NCBI GenBank assembly: GCA_001931905.2
Contig: MSJI02000137.1
Span: 1 to 28,252 of the forward strand
Source of the DNA: Cladosporium sp. IMV 00045
Taxonomy: Eukaryota > Ascomycota > Dothideomycetes > Cladosporiales > Cladosporiaceae
Direction: 5' to 3'
Length of the DNA: 28,252 nt
The notes under the pieces were generated by a model. The model was not told where the DNA came from and did no database searches. It saw only the letters and a list, made by a program, of their open reading frames with translations. The translations under genes were made by a program, and so were the position numbers. This document shows, in pieces, positions 17,220 to 28,252 of the stretch; positions within the stretch are counted from its first letter, which is position 1, and the number at the start of each line of letters is the position of its first letter.

Positions 17220-17491
17220 ATTGATGGAGAGGTACTACGGAGCCAAGTCCTCCGACCCATGTTACGTCAGCGCATTGATGGAGGGCTCTTCGTCTAACGT
17301 ACTTCGAGTCTAGCGTGCATTGCTCTCCGCGGTCGTTGACTCGCTGTAGAACTTACTGGTGGGCGATAAAGCAGCTCGTACGGACTGCATATACGTCAGG
17401 AGAAATGCTTGATCAGATCAGATCAGATCAGATCATGGGTCAAGTTCAACGCCGCCAATTTGGGCCAGACGGGCAGACATGGAGATGCCAG
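17220..17491. other. short intergenic region with (GATCA)5
   Basis: A gap of about 270 bp downstream of the APH-like gene (minus strand), holding the pentanucleotide microsatellite GATCA x5 at 17411-17435. No gene seen. Confidence 0.6.
17411..17435. repeat. (GATCA)5 microsatellite
   Basis: Five exact GATCA units, about 55 bp past the stop of the phosphotransferase-family gene. Confidence 0.95.
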
Positions 17492-18382
17492 TCAAAACTC
17501 TCCCCGCCATAGATTTCGTGTATTCTCCATCTCGAAGACATCAGACGAAGGTGGATCCAAGAATCGATGCAGCGAGTCCCGCCAGTCAGTCTTCGTGACA
17601 TTGCCATGCCACGTCGACGTGTACTCCCAATAGTGCGGCAACCACCCAGCGAACTCCCAGTCAATAATTCCAACAACTTTCTCGCCTCGGACAAGAACGT
17701 TGCAAGAGTTCAGGTCAGCGTGCGTGAAGACAGGAGACGGCCATGGCCCATCCTGCATTTCCACCATCTTCTCCAGATCCGCCCATTCAGAGTCACTGCA
17801 AGTGCTGTGAGGCTTGACTTCCGACGGCTGAAATCCTTCTCTAAGCCAGGAATGAAAGTCCTGGAGGGTCTTGAATGGCCCATGACGTGGATTGCACTGT
17901 CTTAGTCGCGAGTCGTGAAGACTCCCACCTACGCAACTCTCCACCCCTATGCCATCGGGCGGCTTGAGCGCTCTCAATTCCTGGATCATGGTTCGCAGTT
18001 GAGCGAAGACCTTCTGACGGCCAGATTCAGGCAGCCTCCTCCACGCACCCGGAACTGCGTCGCCATGAATTCTTTTCATCAGAATGTAGGCGTGCCCTTT
18101 GTGGACGAAAGCGCAGTGGACTTTGGGAACGAGAATGGACGTGTTCTCAGCGACGAACTTCATGGTCGCCGCTTCGGTCAGATGGAGCCGGTATCCTTTT
18201 TTGATGATCATATCTTTGGAGATTGGAGTGCACAAGCCGTCAGACTTGTGTAGCTTTCCGAGCGTCTTCAAAGCCAGTATGGTGAGCCATCGTCGAGAGA
18301 ATGTGTTGTTTATAGCAAGACTTTCGGTGCCTTCGTTTGCGGCGGCGAAGTCAGCGGTCGAGAACAGTTCCTTGCGACGCAT
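17492..18382 (-). CDS. aminoglycoside-phosphotransferase (APH) family protein, kinase-like fold
   Basis: Intronless, 296 aa, ATG at 18382. The Brenner-type catalytic loop is intact: H221-x-D223-x4-N228 in FTHADLNSCNVL, followed by the metal-binding D241 in VGIIDWEFAGWLPHYWEY. These two motifs define the fungal APH/choline-kinase-like superfamily. The N-lobe is plausible, with a probable ATP-binding region around 55-110 (DMIIKKGYRLHLTEAATMKF, then ILMKRIHGDAV). The length is typical of the many small fungal APH-like proteins. The substrate is unknown; members act on small molecules or are uncharacterised, so antibiotic resistance should not be assumed. No signal peptide or membrane segment is seen. 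It neighbours a gene-poor, decayed stretch but its own frame is fully intact, which suggests it is functional. Confidence 0.87.
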   Translation of the reverse strand: MRRKELFSTADFAAANEGTESLAINNTFSRRWLTILALKTLGKLHKSDGLCTPISKDMIIKKGYRLHLTEAATMKFVAENTSILVPKVHCAFVHKGHAYILMKRIHGDAVPGAWRRLPESGRQKVFAQLRTMIQELRALKPPDGIGVESCVGGSLHDSRLRQCNPRHGPFKTLQDFHSWLREGFQPSEVKPHSTCSDSEWADLEKMVEMQDGPWPSPVFTHADLNSCNVLVRGEKVVGIIDWEFAGWLPHYWEYTSTWHGNVTKTDWRDSLHRFLDPPSSDVFEMENTRNLWRGEF

Positions 18383-20302
18383 TCTTGTACGAGTGGATTA
18401 GTCAAGAGGCACATGGTATAGTGAAAATCACAGATCGGCGAGGTTGATGTACGTTGGTGACATCCGATAGCAGGCAATGAGTTGATGTTCAGCGAACGCC
18501 TCTAGCAAGAACCTCCCCTCGCGACGACGTCGAAGCTTGATCTGGGCCAACCAACGCTCCTCAAACATTAAGCAGATCGGCAATGACTTTTTGCTTTGAT
18601 CGTTTTGCACACCTAGCTACTAGATCATGAGAGACAGAGCGCAATCGATGCTTATATGCCCAGGAGACATACATCCGCAGACGAGGCATCGCAGCTCGAA
18701 TATCCATACAATCTAGTACTTTTACAGGTATCTGGCTTGAATCCTGTCAAGGCTATATCCTTCTTATTACATGCACATACGTTACTCGCACCGTCTGCTG
18801 CACGACGATATGAAGTCATGTGGGCCTTTCTTGATAATGGAGAAATGCCATCAACTTCAGGTTGATGGCTTCAACAGCGATATAAACACAGGACTCACAT
18901 AGAATTTCTCCAAAGTCAGTGACCTTCCAAAGCAGATCAGATCATACCTAGAAATGGTACATAGAACAAACGCATCTTCGGAAGAGCAGTCTCAGCTGCT
19001 AATGACATACACCGACTAGCTTCTGTGCCATCTCTGCCTCAAGTATTGCCCCTAGGCGAATGTAGGCACTCACGAGTTGTTGGCTACCACTGAGAAAGCC
19101 GTCTAGTAGGCAGTTCGAGGTTGCATAACTCCTACGTTCGTCACTGGCTCCAAGGGATGCCAAAGCATCCAGATCTCACTTCCATCCATCATGATTGGAA
19201 AACGAACGAACCTCGAATCCCACCTAAGCGATCAAACCCATTACGCCTGTCAACCTTCAGACCCGACAAAGTAACATCAATACAGAGCAGACACCATCAC
19301 CACATCCCAGCATAGTAACCCGCCGAGCAGAAAGATCAAAGTCACAGACTTTCATGAAAGAGAGAACGGTATACGTTGATGATGTTGATGATGATGATGA
19401 TGATGATCAACTTCCGAATTCTTTCTTCTGTCTATATATGTATACCCCGTTTTCTTTCCCATTCGAGCACCCCAAAACCCGTGCCCGACCCTGCTTTGTT
19501 TCCTTGATGTCCGTTTTCTTCGAACGCCATGGAAAAGAAGAAACCGTGACAGAAAAGAGAGCCGACTTCCCTTACAATCGACGCGAGGAAAAAACTCGAA
19601 ACGATTCATGAGGAAGAGAAAAAGGAGACCAATTTCTATCCCATCCATCCATCCCACTTGGGCTTGAGCCCAAAAAATGCTTGTTGTCCTTCTTCCCTTT
19701 GTCCCGGGACGTCTCTTCTTTTCTTTTGTCCCCATGTAATGGTCTCACCCCCTCTTCGAAATCCTCCTTCCTTCCTTTTCCTTGGCCCGAAAACGCGAAT
19801 ATAAAAGCGATGACAAAAAAAGCCAGAAGTGGAAAATCTCGTACAGGAAGATGAAAGAAGAACGAAAACGCCGAGAGCCCCTTGCTAAATGTTTCACAAC
19901 CCAAAAAGCAGCACAGAAAAAAGATTCGCTAGTTTAAAGATTCGATCGACAGCAGTGGTTTTTCCCCCCTCGCATGCTTCCTTGGCTGGCAAGCGAGCAA
20001 GAAGTCGTCGACTGCGGTTGCATAAGATGGTGATGATGAGTGGAAACGTGGCGCGGTGAACGGAGCAGGTCAGCACTTGAGCCAGCGTGTTCGTGCGTTC
20101 GAGTGTGAGAGCGGTTGTTGTGGTGCGCTGTTATTTCTGTCTTCCTGACTTGCGCAACGTTGGGTCGGATGTGGCGTACATCTCTCGATCGGAATGCGGA
20201 GTGCGCAGGGACACTCCGTGGGGATGATGGCGTTTCTTTAGTAGAAATGCCGTGGCATCGTACAAAGGTTAGGGCGGTGGCTAGGAACTTGCGAGCTCAA
20301 AT
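18383..20302. other. gene-poor intergenic region
   Basis: About 1.9 kb without a supportable gene. Open frames of 60-127 codons (e.g. minus 19352-19735, minus 18428-18610) overlap, are low in complexity or lack homology that I recognise. A (GAT)7 run lies at 19387-19407. The first few hundred bases should hold the promoter of the APH-like gene and the last few hundred the 3' UTR of the GT32 gene. No tRNA or transposon was seen. Confidence 0.5.
19387..19407. repeat. (GAT)7 microsatellite
   Basis: Seven exact GAT triplets, part of a longer imperfect stretch bounded by GTTGAT and ATCAAC (19375-19411). It is non-coding; on the minus strand it creates a spurious poly-His frame. Confidence 0.95.
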
Positions 20303-21516
20303 CTAGCTTCCAATGTGGCGTTCCTTCTCGGGCTTCCATGATCCTTTACAAGAAGTTAGCGTGGCTCGGTGGTATAATCAGTGATGGCAGACTTACCTTC
20401 AAAGTTGTGCTTGACGAAAGCCATAGGGTCATCGTCTTCTCCAGCGCCCATTTGACCGACACCAGGAGAGAAAGAGGTGATAGGCAAAACGACGACATCG
20501 CCAACCTTCTTCGCTTGCTTGATGCCCGTGAATTGTTCCCACGTAATGTTGCCCTTGCTGGTAGTCATATCGAAATACTCGGGGTCGTTGAAAAACTTGA
20601 AAACAGAATCTGTCCACAAAGCTGGACCAGTGTACTCCACAACGCTCTTCATGTGGCTCTTATCCAATTGACCGATAGCCTTGCGGCGGAGGGTCTCCTC
20701 CGTGATCGAGGCAACAATATCGAGAAGGACCGGGTGACCTGGCTTCGCTTGAATGGTCCATTGGCAGAACTGGATTCGGCGAGAGTACCAGTCGTGCCAA
20801 TCAGGGCGGTCAGGGTCGGCTTCGATTCCAACGACGAGACCGTAAGAGCTGCGCGGGACCTCGGAGGGGACCCACTCGACAGCAGACTTGAGGGCAGTGG
20901 TGTCGATATCGCTGTAAATGCCACCACGAGCGAGGAGGATAAGATAGCGGAAAAAGTCGGCCTTCAGCACAGGTTGCGGCAAAGCTTCGTAGGCCTCCTG
21001 AACTTCCGGGATGCTGGCGTAAAAGTGGCGAATCAAATGCGAGGCGACAGAGTCGGTGATGACTTCGTGCACGAAGGTAGGATGTAATTCAGACCATGAG
21101 GCCTCAGCAGGACGGAACTCCTCCCCGAATTTGCCCTCTGCTGGCGTGTACTTCCAGGTTTGCCAAATGTACGCTGGGAATTTGCTCTCCACGTCGTAAG
21201 GAAAAATGTATCCCAGTTGCTTCCTCAATGGCTGCGCATTGAGCTGTCCAAGCGGCACCTGGGGCCTAGGCTTTCTTACAAGAGCACGTCCTCCGTTGTC
21301 ATTGTTCCAGGGTTTGGCAGAGGCAACCGGCTTAGCCTCCTCGGCGGAGGACTCAGGCGGAGCGACTTGGATTTTCTTATTATCGGAGTAGCTGCCTGTT
21401 GGCTTAGGCGAGTTCTGCACGAGTGGTGCTGGTGACGGAGAATGTGTGTTCTTGAAAAGGATGAAGAAGGTCAAGACGGCAAGCGCTACTACCAGAGCGC
21501 GCTTGAAGGTGAGCAT
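20303..21516 (-). CDS. GT32 Och1-like alpha-1,6-mannosyltransferase
   Basis: Two exons, 21516-20397 and 20343-20303; the 53-nt intron has GTAAGT, a GCTAAC branch site and AAG. The product is 386 aa. It has type II topology: a short cytoplasmic head (MLTFKR) and one membrane anchor at about 7-21 (ALVVALAVLTFFILF), then a Pro/Ser-rich stem and a luminal catalytic domain. GT32 marks are IPxxIWQTWK-like PAYIWQTWKYTP (114-125), the DXD motif in GGIYSDIDTTAL (198-209), and the C-terminal HNFEG-SWKPE block, which appears only after splicing. Such Golgi enzymes add alpha-1,6-mannose to start or extend outer-chain N-glycans of wall mannoproteins. Fungi carry several paralogues (Och1, Hoc1 and others), so the exact orthologue is not assigned. 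Without splicing, the frame runs on to a different tail of the same total length. Confidence 0.93.
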
Positions 21517-24500
21517 CGTAGCTCTGTGGGAAAGTGGTGAAGGCCCGGAGGAGGTGTTAGGAACGGTCGTAGAGGCGATGGATTATATGCGGAGGACGAG
21601 AGGTAGGATGTGGGCGAGGAGGGAGGGTTTCGACTGTATTGCGTGGCCCGGAGCTAGTGCATCTGTAGACTGTGTCGAGAGAAGATGATCAGATCATGAT
21701 TGGCGGAAGAGAGGACGAAGTGCAAGAGGTAGTGAATGCAGCTACTGGAGAGAGAGGAGGACGGTATATCTATCAAGGTAAAACTTGAAGCGAGGGCGGC
21801 AATTGCGCAAGCAAATAGAAGGTCTCGAGGCGTGATAGAGTGGGAAGTGGAGCAAACGTACATTTGGCGATCGATGCAGCTGGAAAGTGTGCGCTATCAG
21901 CTCGATTGGGAAGGCGACTGGCCGAGTGATACGGGAGTTTGTGTAGAGCAAGCGAAAGGTCCGGCGAAAGAAGTGCGTGGTCTATTCGGCGCGATAGACG
22001 GGCAAATAGTATGAGGGAGGCGGAGGAGAAGATGGATGGTGTAGTACTTGAAGGCAGCAGGGCGGAACGAGGTGGAGGTGGAGGACAGAAGTAGGAGGTA
22101 GGTGGTGCGGTAGAAAAATATTGGTGGTGATAGGAAGCGTGTACGACGAGTCCTCCAAGAAGAGATAGACGAGAGCAGTATAGCAGCCCTACTCTACCTT
22201 CGGCGACTTCACTTTTCCATTATTTGCACGTTACGCGGCAGGGCGGGCTGATGACGAGCTAGGCCCATCGGCATCGTCCATGGGCACAAGCAGCTAGCAA
22301 CGCGCTCCTCAACGGACAAGTGAGGATTTATTATTAACCTCCAACTCTCCCACCTCACCAAAGCCAACAAAGGCCATCATGTCAGCCCAGCCGGCTAGCC
22401 TCTCGCCCTTTCGTCAGCAATTGACCGTAGCGTTCATGCCGTCCCCGACCAACCCACAACAAGCCATGGAAGCCTTCCTCACCCCAGCACGTCTTCTCAT
22501 TCGCGCCACGCCATCACCGTCGTCATTATCCCAGATAACTTATGCCCGTTGCGAACTCCAGCAGGGCATGTGCATATAGACCATGCACGCTAGCACTCAA
22601 GCATGGTCGGCTACGGTCAAGCAAGTCTCCTCCAAACAATCGTCTCCTCCTGCCACGCGTGCAAAGTGCTTCCAAGAGCGAGTCCAGCTCTACCGGATCG
22701 ACAGGCAGAGCTAGCGTCGGGAATCCAGCGACATAGCGACACTGCTCCTTCGTGAGACATGGGTACGTACACTCACTGCTACGGCTGCTGGCTCTGCTTT
22801 CACCCAACGCGAGACAAATCTCCTGACGAAGAACGGCTTGTCTCGACGCCAATTCGTCGACCTGAAGATCATCAGCCCTGCGCTACCGATTTTGCTGTGC
22901 GGGCCACAAGCCAACCGAGCAGTCACAGGCAAATAAGGTAAACAACGGCACTACTGCTTGCTTGCTTTCTTGCTTGCTCGTTTACATGCATGCCCTATCC
23001 GCACGTAGCAAGCTCTCCGTCGTGTCCGCCTTATCTCTTCGTATCCGTAGTCAGGAGCCCCTCTCTCACGATACCCGGCAAGCCCGGCGAGAGTCATGAA
23101 CAGGTTCGAAAGGCCAGACCGGACTCGCGCCTCGGCATCTGGTTTGTTTGTATCAAAGTCACAGCATCATGCATGCACGCATCCATGCAGTCTGGTGCAA
23201 GGGCGACCTGCTCTCACATATACCAAGCAAGGCAGAAGCACCGCCGAAAGCACAGCAGTTCGCAGGCAGTGGAAAAATTCCCGACGTCCAGCCCATCTCC
23301 CTCAAAATTCAACCCATCAAAAAGACCTAATGGTCCCCATCCATAGACCAATCAATCAGATGCAGTCGCAACAATAAATCGCAAACAAACGGCTATCCCG
23401 GAGCGACCTCCTCCTTTCTGCTCCAAAGGGAGATACCCACAAAAATCCACGCGTCGCCCATCAATCCCAAGTTTCAGCCCTTTGATACAGAGCATCTCCA
23501 AATTTCTCCTCCTTCCCCCACAACCCTTGCCAAAAGGCCACGAGGCTGCTGCTGTCCATCAGAAACGGCGCGGCCTGTCATCAGTCACTAGGGAGGTTAC
23601 TACTGTTTGCGATTTAAATGGACTTTTTATTCTTCTTCGTGCGCACTACTCGTCTACCTCTGACAGGCTACATGTGCTGTGAAACATCGCCTGATCAAGC
23701 TCCTCCCCGTCGACCTCCTAGGAATCCCAGGATTGCAGAAATCTAGAAATCTAGAAACCTTACAAACCCCACCCCTCGCAAATGCAAACTCAAAGGCTCT
23801 CGTCCAATCCCTTTGCCCACGGTGGACGCTCACCTCACCTGAACTCTGCTGAGCTTCTCTCATGCCTACCAGAGCACCTCGTTTGCAAGTAACCTATACC
23901 CATCCAGACTCCCCCAAACGTCGACCCTCTTTGAAGCTTGCTTCAACCTTTCCCTCCTCCCCCCGTCCCCCCGCCCGCTCGCCTCTGATACCTCACTACA
24001 TCCACGATTTCGAACCACCTACTCGGTAAGGTAGCCAGTCTCTTACGTGCATAACCAAAGCCCTTAAGGGACAAGGGAAGGGTTCAAAGTCTTCAAAGTT
24101 CGCTGCCGTGCCGTTGTAGTGTGACCGTGGCACGATTGGAATTTGTACATGTAGACAAAGACTGGGATTGACCCTGCTTGTCTGCGAGCTGGGGAAAGAA
24201 GAGCAGATGCAAAACATACTTACTTGCATTGCCGATTTTGCTTGGGGTTTCGGTTGGAGGGCTTCGGTGTTGCTCGCAGCGTGCATGTGCGTGAATGGAC
24301 GAGGAGCATTGTTGTGTCGGGGGAACGGTGGCTTGGTAACGCTGAGGCGGATTTGACATGGGGACAGTTGTAAGAGAAGGAAACACAGTGACTCTGTTGC
24401 AGAGCGCGAGTGAGAACGGAGAGATTGGAGAAGCGAGCAAAGCAGGAAGCTAATGTTTGTGAATTTCATTTTGTATTCATACAGCCACACAGACAAGAAG

Positions 24501-24663
24501 ATCGATCGGAATTTTTGTTGTCCTCCCGTTCATCCTCGCCTCTTTTGCGCGTCCTGCGAGATCGCTGCAGTGGCTCGTTCCGAAATGTTTTTCTGGAGTA
24601 TCAGGAGAAGGGGCAAGGAAGAGTTAAGTGGAAGTAACACGCGGAGCCTCCTTTCCCTTCCAA
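21517..24663. other. large intergenic region, no gene supported
   Basis: About 3.1 kb. The first 600 bp are purine-rich on the + strand, so pyrimidine-rich in the sense of the minus-strand GT32 gene, probably its promoter and leader. A 66-codon frame at 22379-22579 (+) has a reasonable start context but no recognisable content. A CTTG-like repeat is at 22955-22980 and a short duplicated TCTAGAAA at about 23740-23757. The last several hundred bases should be the 3' flank of the Rom2-type gene. No RNA gene or mobile element was recognised. Confidence 0.5.
22955..22980. repeat. imperfect TGCT/CTTG microsatellite
   Basis: Repeated TGCT-TGCT units interrupted by a TTTCT insertion, in non-coding sequence. 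Confidence 0.8.
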
Positions 24664-27600
24664 CTACCGGGTCTGAGGACTCTGAGGTCTGCCCCAGAAG
24701 TCGAGCGAGGCAATGACATCCTCGCCCAGCTCGTCTTCGTACGCGAATATGATCTGTGAGAGATGAGGGTTAGCACAAATGTCGGCGCAATGTCGAATAG
24801 CCACGGCAGAAAAAACTTACCTCTCTCGAACTCGAGTGCAAGAATCGGATGTTCTTGTGCGTCTGAATGCACACCAAGCCACCCGTGTCGCTCTGCCGGA
24901 TCTCGATGAACTCGGGCTCGAAGGCCAGAATGTACTTCTCGCCCCACGTGGCGAAAGCGTTCGGCGCGCCCTCCCACAGGATCTTCCAGTCGCCGCGCGC
25001 GCGCCAGCCGTTCTTGTTGACGTAGAAGCTGAAGTCCGTGTAGCACAGGAGGAACTCGGACGTGTTGCGCTCGATGTAAATGGGTTTGACGCCGCCCTCG
25101 CGGCGAGCGACGAAGTCGAGCGATGTGTCGGCCTGGTCGAGCAGGGATTGCGTCTCGAGAGTCTCCAATGATACGATCTCGAAGCCCTTGGCGCCGCCGA
25201 CGCATAGCTTGGAGCGGAGGAAGTGGATGCTGTTGCTTTCCATGGGGATGTAGAATTCCTTGTGAGGCTTCAAGACTTCCTGGCCCGACGCGAGCATCTT
25301 GGCCAAACCAGACTTCTTTTTGCCCTTGGTCATAGAATCCATTGGTTGGTAGACCTTGACGGTGGAGCTGAGCGAGCTGGACTTGACGCAACATACAAGC
25401 GTCTGGCCGTTGCACATTCCAGCGTTGATGTAGTTGGCGTGGCAGATCTTGCGACCCTTCTTCGACGGACCAGAGATCGATTCGTCGGCGTCTAAAGCGT
25501 CCAGAGAGTAGGAGTAGACAACCTTGTCGGTCAGAATGATGAGAATTTGGTGCTGTTCCAGCACTTCGATCTGCGTCACGAGTCTGCATTCGAGCACCTT
25601 CTTGGGCTTCTGCGATGCATCCTTGGGTCTGCGATCGGAGACGTAGACACCGTAGTCTGTACCGATGACAAGTTTGCGGCCACCATCGATAGGTCTACAG
25701 CAGTTGATTCTCACCGATGAGAAGAAGCCTTCGTTCAACTTGCTCATGGTAAAGATCTTGTGTCTCTCAGACAGCTTCTCCTTCTGTGCAAGGATAAGCT
25801 TCATCCACTTCTCGCGCTGTATCTGAGTAGTGCAGTACAACGTGAGCTCGTAGCCGCCCTTGCCTAGACCCTTGAAAGTAATGGGGTAGCCCTGCTCGTT
25901 AGGTGCTGCGCGAGGAGCAGCGCGCCCAACGCCTGGAATCATGCTCGAGGAAGGTCGCTTTGAGATGCCCATCTTGGGGAGCACATAGTCCATTTCCTTG
26001 ATCTGCAGCAACTCGAGAGGTATGGGTTTGCGGTAGACCTTCATTTCTTCGCGCTTGTTCACTGTTTTGGAGCGAACAAGCAGCACCGCGTGGTCGAAGA
26101 GGTATGCCGTAATGTCCGCCGTTTCCGACGTGGGGGTTTTCTTGAGGTTGCTCTTGAAGATCAACTGCCTACTCTCTTCCGTCAACTTCAAATCCATGTG
26201 AGGAATCTGGCCCCACTTCAGCTGTGAGTTCAAGCTCATCAAGTTGAAATGGTTCTCGGCCTTTCCTGACTCTTCATTGACCCGAGCAAGAACACTCTTG
26301 ATAAGCTCAATTGCTTTGGGAATATCTTGCTTGTCGGGATTGTCTTCAGCGGTCACCTTTAGAACATTCTCCAGCAGCAAAGGGTATCTTGCCAATCTTG
26401 TTGTGGGCTTGGTCAGGTAACCGTTCAACTCTAGCTTTCGAGATTCCTTCAGACGTTCGGTTTCATCGACAAAACGCTGGAAGTTCTGGTTCGAGCTCTT
26501 TTCCCTCTCAAACTCGAACTTGCCGAAAAGTTGATTTGCACCATACTTGATGAAAGGACTGAATTGTTGCACGTACTCCAGGAAGACGTCACCAATATTG
26601 CGCACGATAGGTGCTTGCTGTTGTCTCCTGGTCAATGCGCTGGCAAGACGTGAGTTGACGCTGTGCACCTCCTGGCAGTTCGAAAACACAGTGCGAATGA
26701 ACTTCTCCCTCCTATGCTCGGGGATTGGCGAGATTTCGGGCATCCTGAGAGGCTTGATCCAAAAGTCGCGCAGGTACTCCAGATCTTTGACGAAATCACG
26801 TTCCGTGTACATCAGCTCAGAGATGACTTCCTGCCTGTTCTTCTCCTGCTTCGTCACACTGTCTGCAACCTCTTGGGACACCGAGTTGATCCAAAGTTTC
26901 TGTTCTGTCTCCGCCTCATCGTGAAGACTTGATCTGGAAGTCTCACGCTTCAAGCCTGGAGTTTGTTTGAGATTGAGCCTTTGCTGCTGCTCGAGTCGTC
27001 GTGGACATGCGATGGAATAGCACAAATTGTCGCGGTTGCAAGTTGGCGAGTAGCATTCGGTGAGTAAGGTAAACACTCCGTTCACCTCTGGCGGCTCGTC
27101 GGTAAGTGTCTCTTTGAATTGGTAGATTTCGTTGGGAGAGTCTCGTAACCGGTGAGCGTAAGAAACTTCGTGGAAATACTTCTGCGCATCCAGTGATCTG
27201 CCCAGAAGTAGCGCCAAGTTACGATCCGATGTCCTGATGATGTATGCAATAAGTTCCACAGCCTCATATCCCGTGAATGCATTCTGATATACCAGGCCAT
27301 CCTTTTCCCTTTCGCTGATAGCAACTCGTTCTCGGAACGCTTGTGCGACATTCGACAGCATGGCGCCATATACCAGTGATGGCCGTTTCTGTGCGACCAT
27401 TGTACTACTTTGAGTCATTTGGCTGTTAGACCGTTGAGTCCCATTGGCAGATGGCCTCGTTGACAAGTGTTCGCCAGGCGAAGCAACAGTGGAAGCCATG
27501 GACATGGTCCTAGAGCCGCCACTGCCATTGCTTTGATGTCTTGGTGGTCCTGGCACTCGGTCGGGATGATATCCATTCGTGAGCGTCGAGTCTGTGTTCA

Positions 27601-28237
27601 CAGTGTCGCCTGATTCCCGCCTCCTATTAGGGATCACCCTCCCGCTCATTGTCTGCGAGAAATCATGGTCTCGCGAGACCGAGGACATCGACATGGTCCG
27701 CTCGTCTCCGGCGCGTTCTGGCACCACTCTTCCTTGCGCGGTCGTTCGAGCCAGGTGACTACTACCCCCATATGGCTGTTGGCGGAAAGCGTTTGCAGGA
27801 GCCTGATTGTAGTTAGGTCCGTTGGGCGGGTTGTAAGCCGGGCGAGGATTGGAAGCCAGCGACTGGGTTCTGTAGCTGTCGGTGTTCAATGCTGGTGCTC
27901 CTTGAGTATATTGTCGCGAACTCATTGAGCGGTATCCGGCGCCGGGTGGAGGGCCACGAGGATCCATTCGCTGCGGTTGACCGTAAGGAACACGATCAGG
28001 TCGAATGGGCTGTGGCATGTGCTGACTCGGCGGCATTGGACGTCTTTGTGGAGTCGATTGATTCTGCCCGCCAGGATACCCTGATCCGTTCATTCCGTCC
28101 ATCGGGTGGGGCGGGGGAAATCCATGCTGTTGCTGCCCAGGCCTCACAGGCGGCGCTCGCGGTTGGTAACCCGACATGGCGCTGGACATTGTGTTTGCTC
28201 GCTCTTGTGGTATATGCGGTGGTGGCATGCCCGTCAT
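24664..28237 (-). CDS. rom2: Rom2-type Rho1 guanine nucleotide exchange factor (DEP-DH-PH-CNH)
   Basis: Exon 28237-24821 plus a last exon 24753-24664; the 67-nt intron has GTAAGT, GTGCTAAC and CAG. From ATG 28237 the product is 1168 aa. Order of domains: Pro/Gln/Ser-rich disordered N-terminus (1-285); DEP-like (295-375, VYGAMLSNVAQAFRERV to NEIYQF); DH (467-660, RQEVISELMYTERDFVKDLE and LNGYLTKPTTRLARYPLLLE); PH (680-825, LFDHAVLLVRSK to REKWMKLIL); citron homology CNH (840-1140). This is the full architecture of yeast Rom1/Rom2 and filamentous Rom2, which load GTP on Rho1 at the plasma membrane to activate glucan synthase and the cell-wall integrity MAP-kinase path. The short last exon ends LDFWGRPQSPQTR. 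Upstream of the ATG the frame is open to the window edge (five codons), so the true start may lie outside. Confidence 0.95.
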
Positions 28238-28252
28238 CGTTTGGCTCCTCCC

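Noticed and set aside
19352..19735. 127-codon minus-strand frame with a His-rich end
   Set aside because: The histidines come from the (GAT)7 microsatellite; the rest is Lys/Arg-rich low-complexity sequence.
22379..22579. 66-codon plus-strand frame with a good start context
   Set aside because: No recognisable motif, no introns or neighbours that argue for a gene; kept only as a weak possibility.
23996..24496. 166-codon minus-strand frame downstream of the Rom2-type gene
   Set aside because: No family content; it probably lies in the 3' flank, and overlapping frames are equally open.

Overview
The window looks like nuclear DNA of a filamentous ascomycete, most likely a Dothideomycete; the class is an inference from gene style, not a measured placement. 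The evidence is short introns (51-71 nt) with GT...CTAAC/CTGAC...AG signals, a Zn(II)2Cys6 regulator, a DEP-DH-PH-CNH Rho GEF of the Rom2 type, a GT32 Och1-like mannosyltransferase, a fungal Whi3/Scw1-type RNA-binding protein and a peroxisomal enzyme ending in AKL.

Layout, left to right. 1-992 (-): 5' part of a Whi3/Scw1-like RNA-binding protein, cut by the window edge, preceded by about 3.8 kb without a convincing gene (part of it probably its long pyrimidine-rich leader). 4878-5379 (-): two-exon protein of 144 aa with no recognised family and a G-quadruplex-prone 3' flank. 6271-7140 (+): dienoyl-CoA isomerase with a PTS1. 7493-9393 (-): RTF1 of the Paf1 complex, three exons. 9979-10734 (+): COQ7, sharing a divergent promoter with RTF1. 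10777-11432: a degenerate tandem array with an exact 88-bp period and dyads at the unit junctions. 11899-13291 (+): two-exon lysine/alanine-rich nuclear protein with a C-terminal AT-hook. 13917-14840 (-): short Zn2Cys6 regulator containing a 14-nt microexon. 15.0-17.5 kb: gene-poor, with decayed coding traces and a second, 77-bp dyad repeat. 17492-18382 (-): APH-fold phosphotransferase. 20303-21516 (-): GT32 mannosyltransferase. 24664-28237 (-): Rom2-type Rho1 GEF, possibly continuing past the right edge.

Most genes are housekeeping and functionally independent: transcription elongation (RTF1), ubiquinone synthesis (COQ7), beta-oxidation of odd-position double bonds (dienoyl-CoA isomerase), Golgi mannosylation (GT32) and cell-wall integrity signalling (Rom2). 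GT32, Rom2 and the Scw1-type protein all bear on the cell wall, but they are far apart and nothing suggests a cluster. No biosynthetic cluster, complete transposon, tRNA or rRNA was seen.

The most unusual features are the 88-bp phased array just downstream of COQ7, the intragenic switch from C-ending to G-ending codons in two neighbouring genes (4878-5379 and 6271-7140), the microexon that completes a zinc cluster, and the decayed region at 15.6-17.2 kb. Splice sites were inferred by eye from reading frame, motif continuity and consensus signals.
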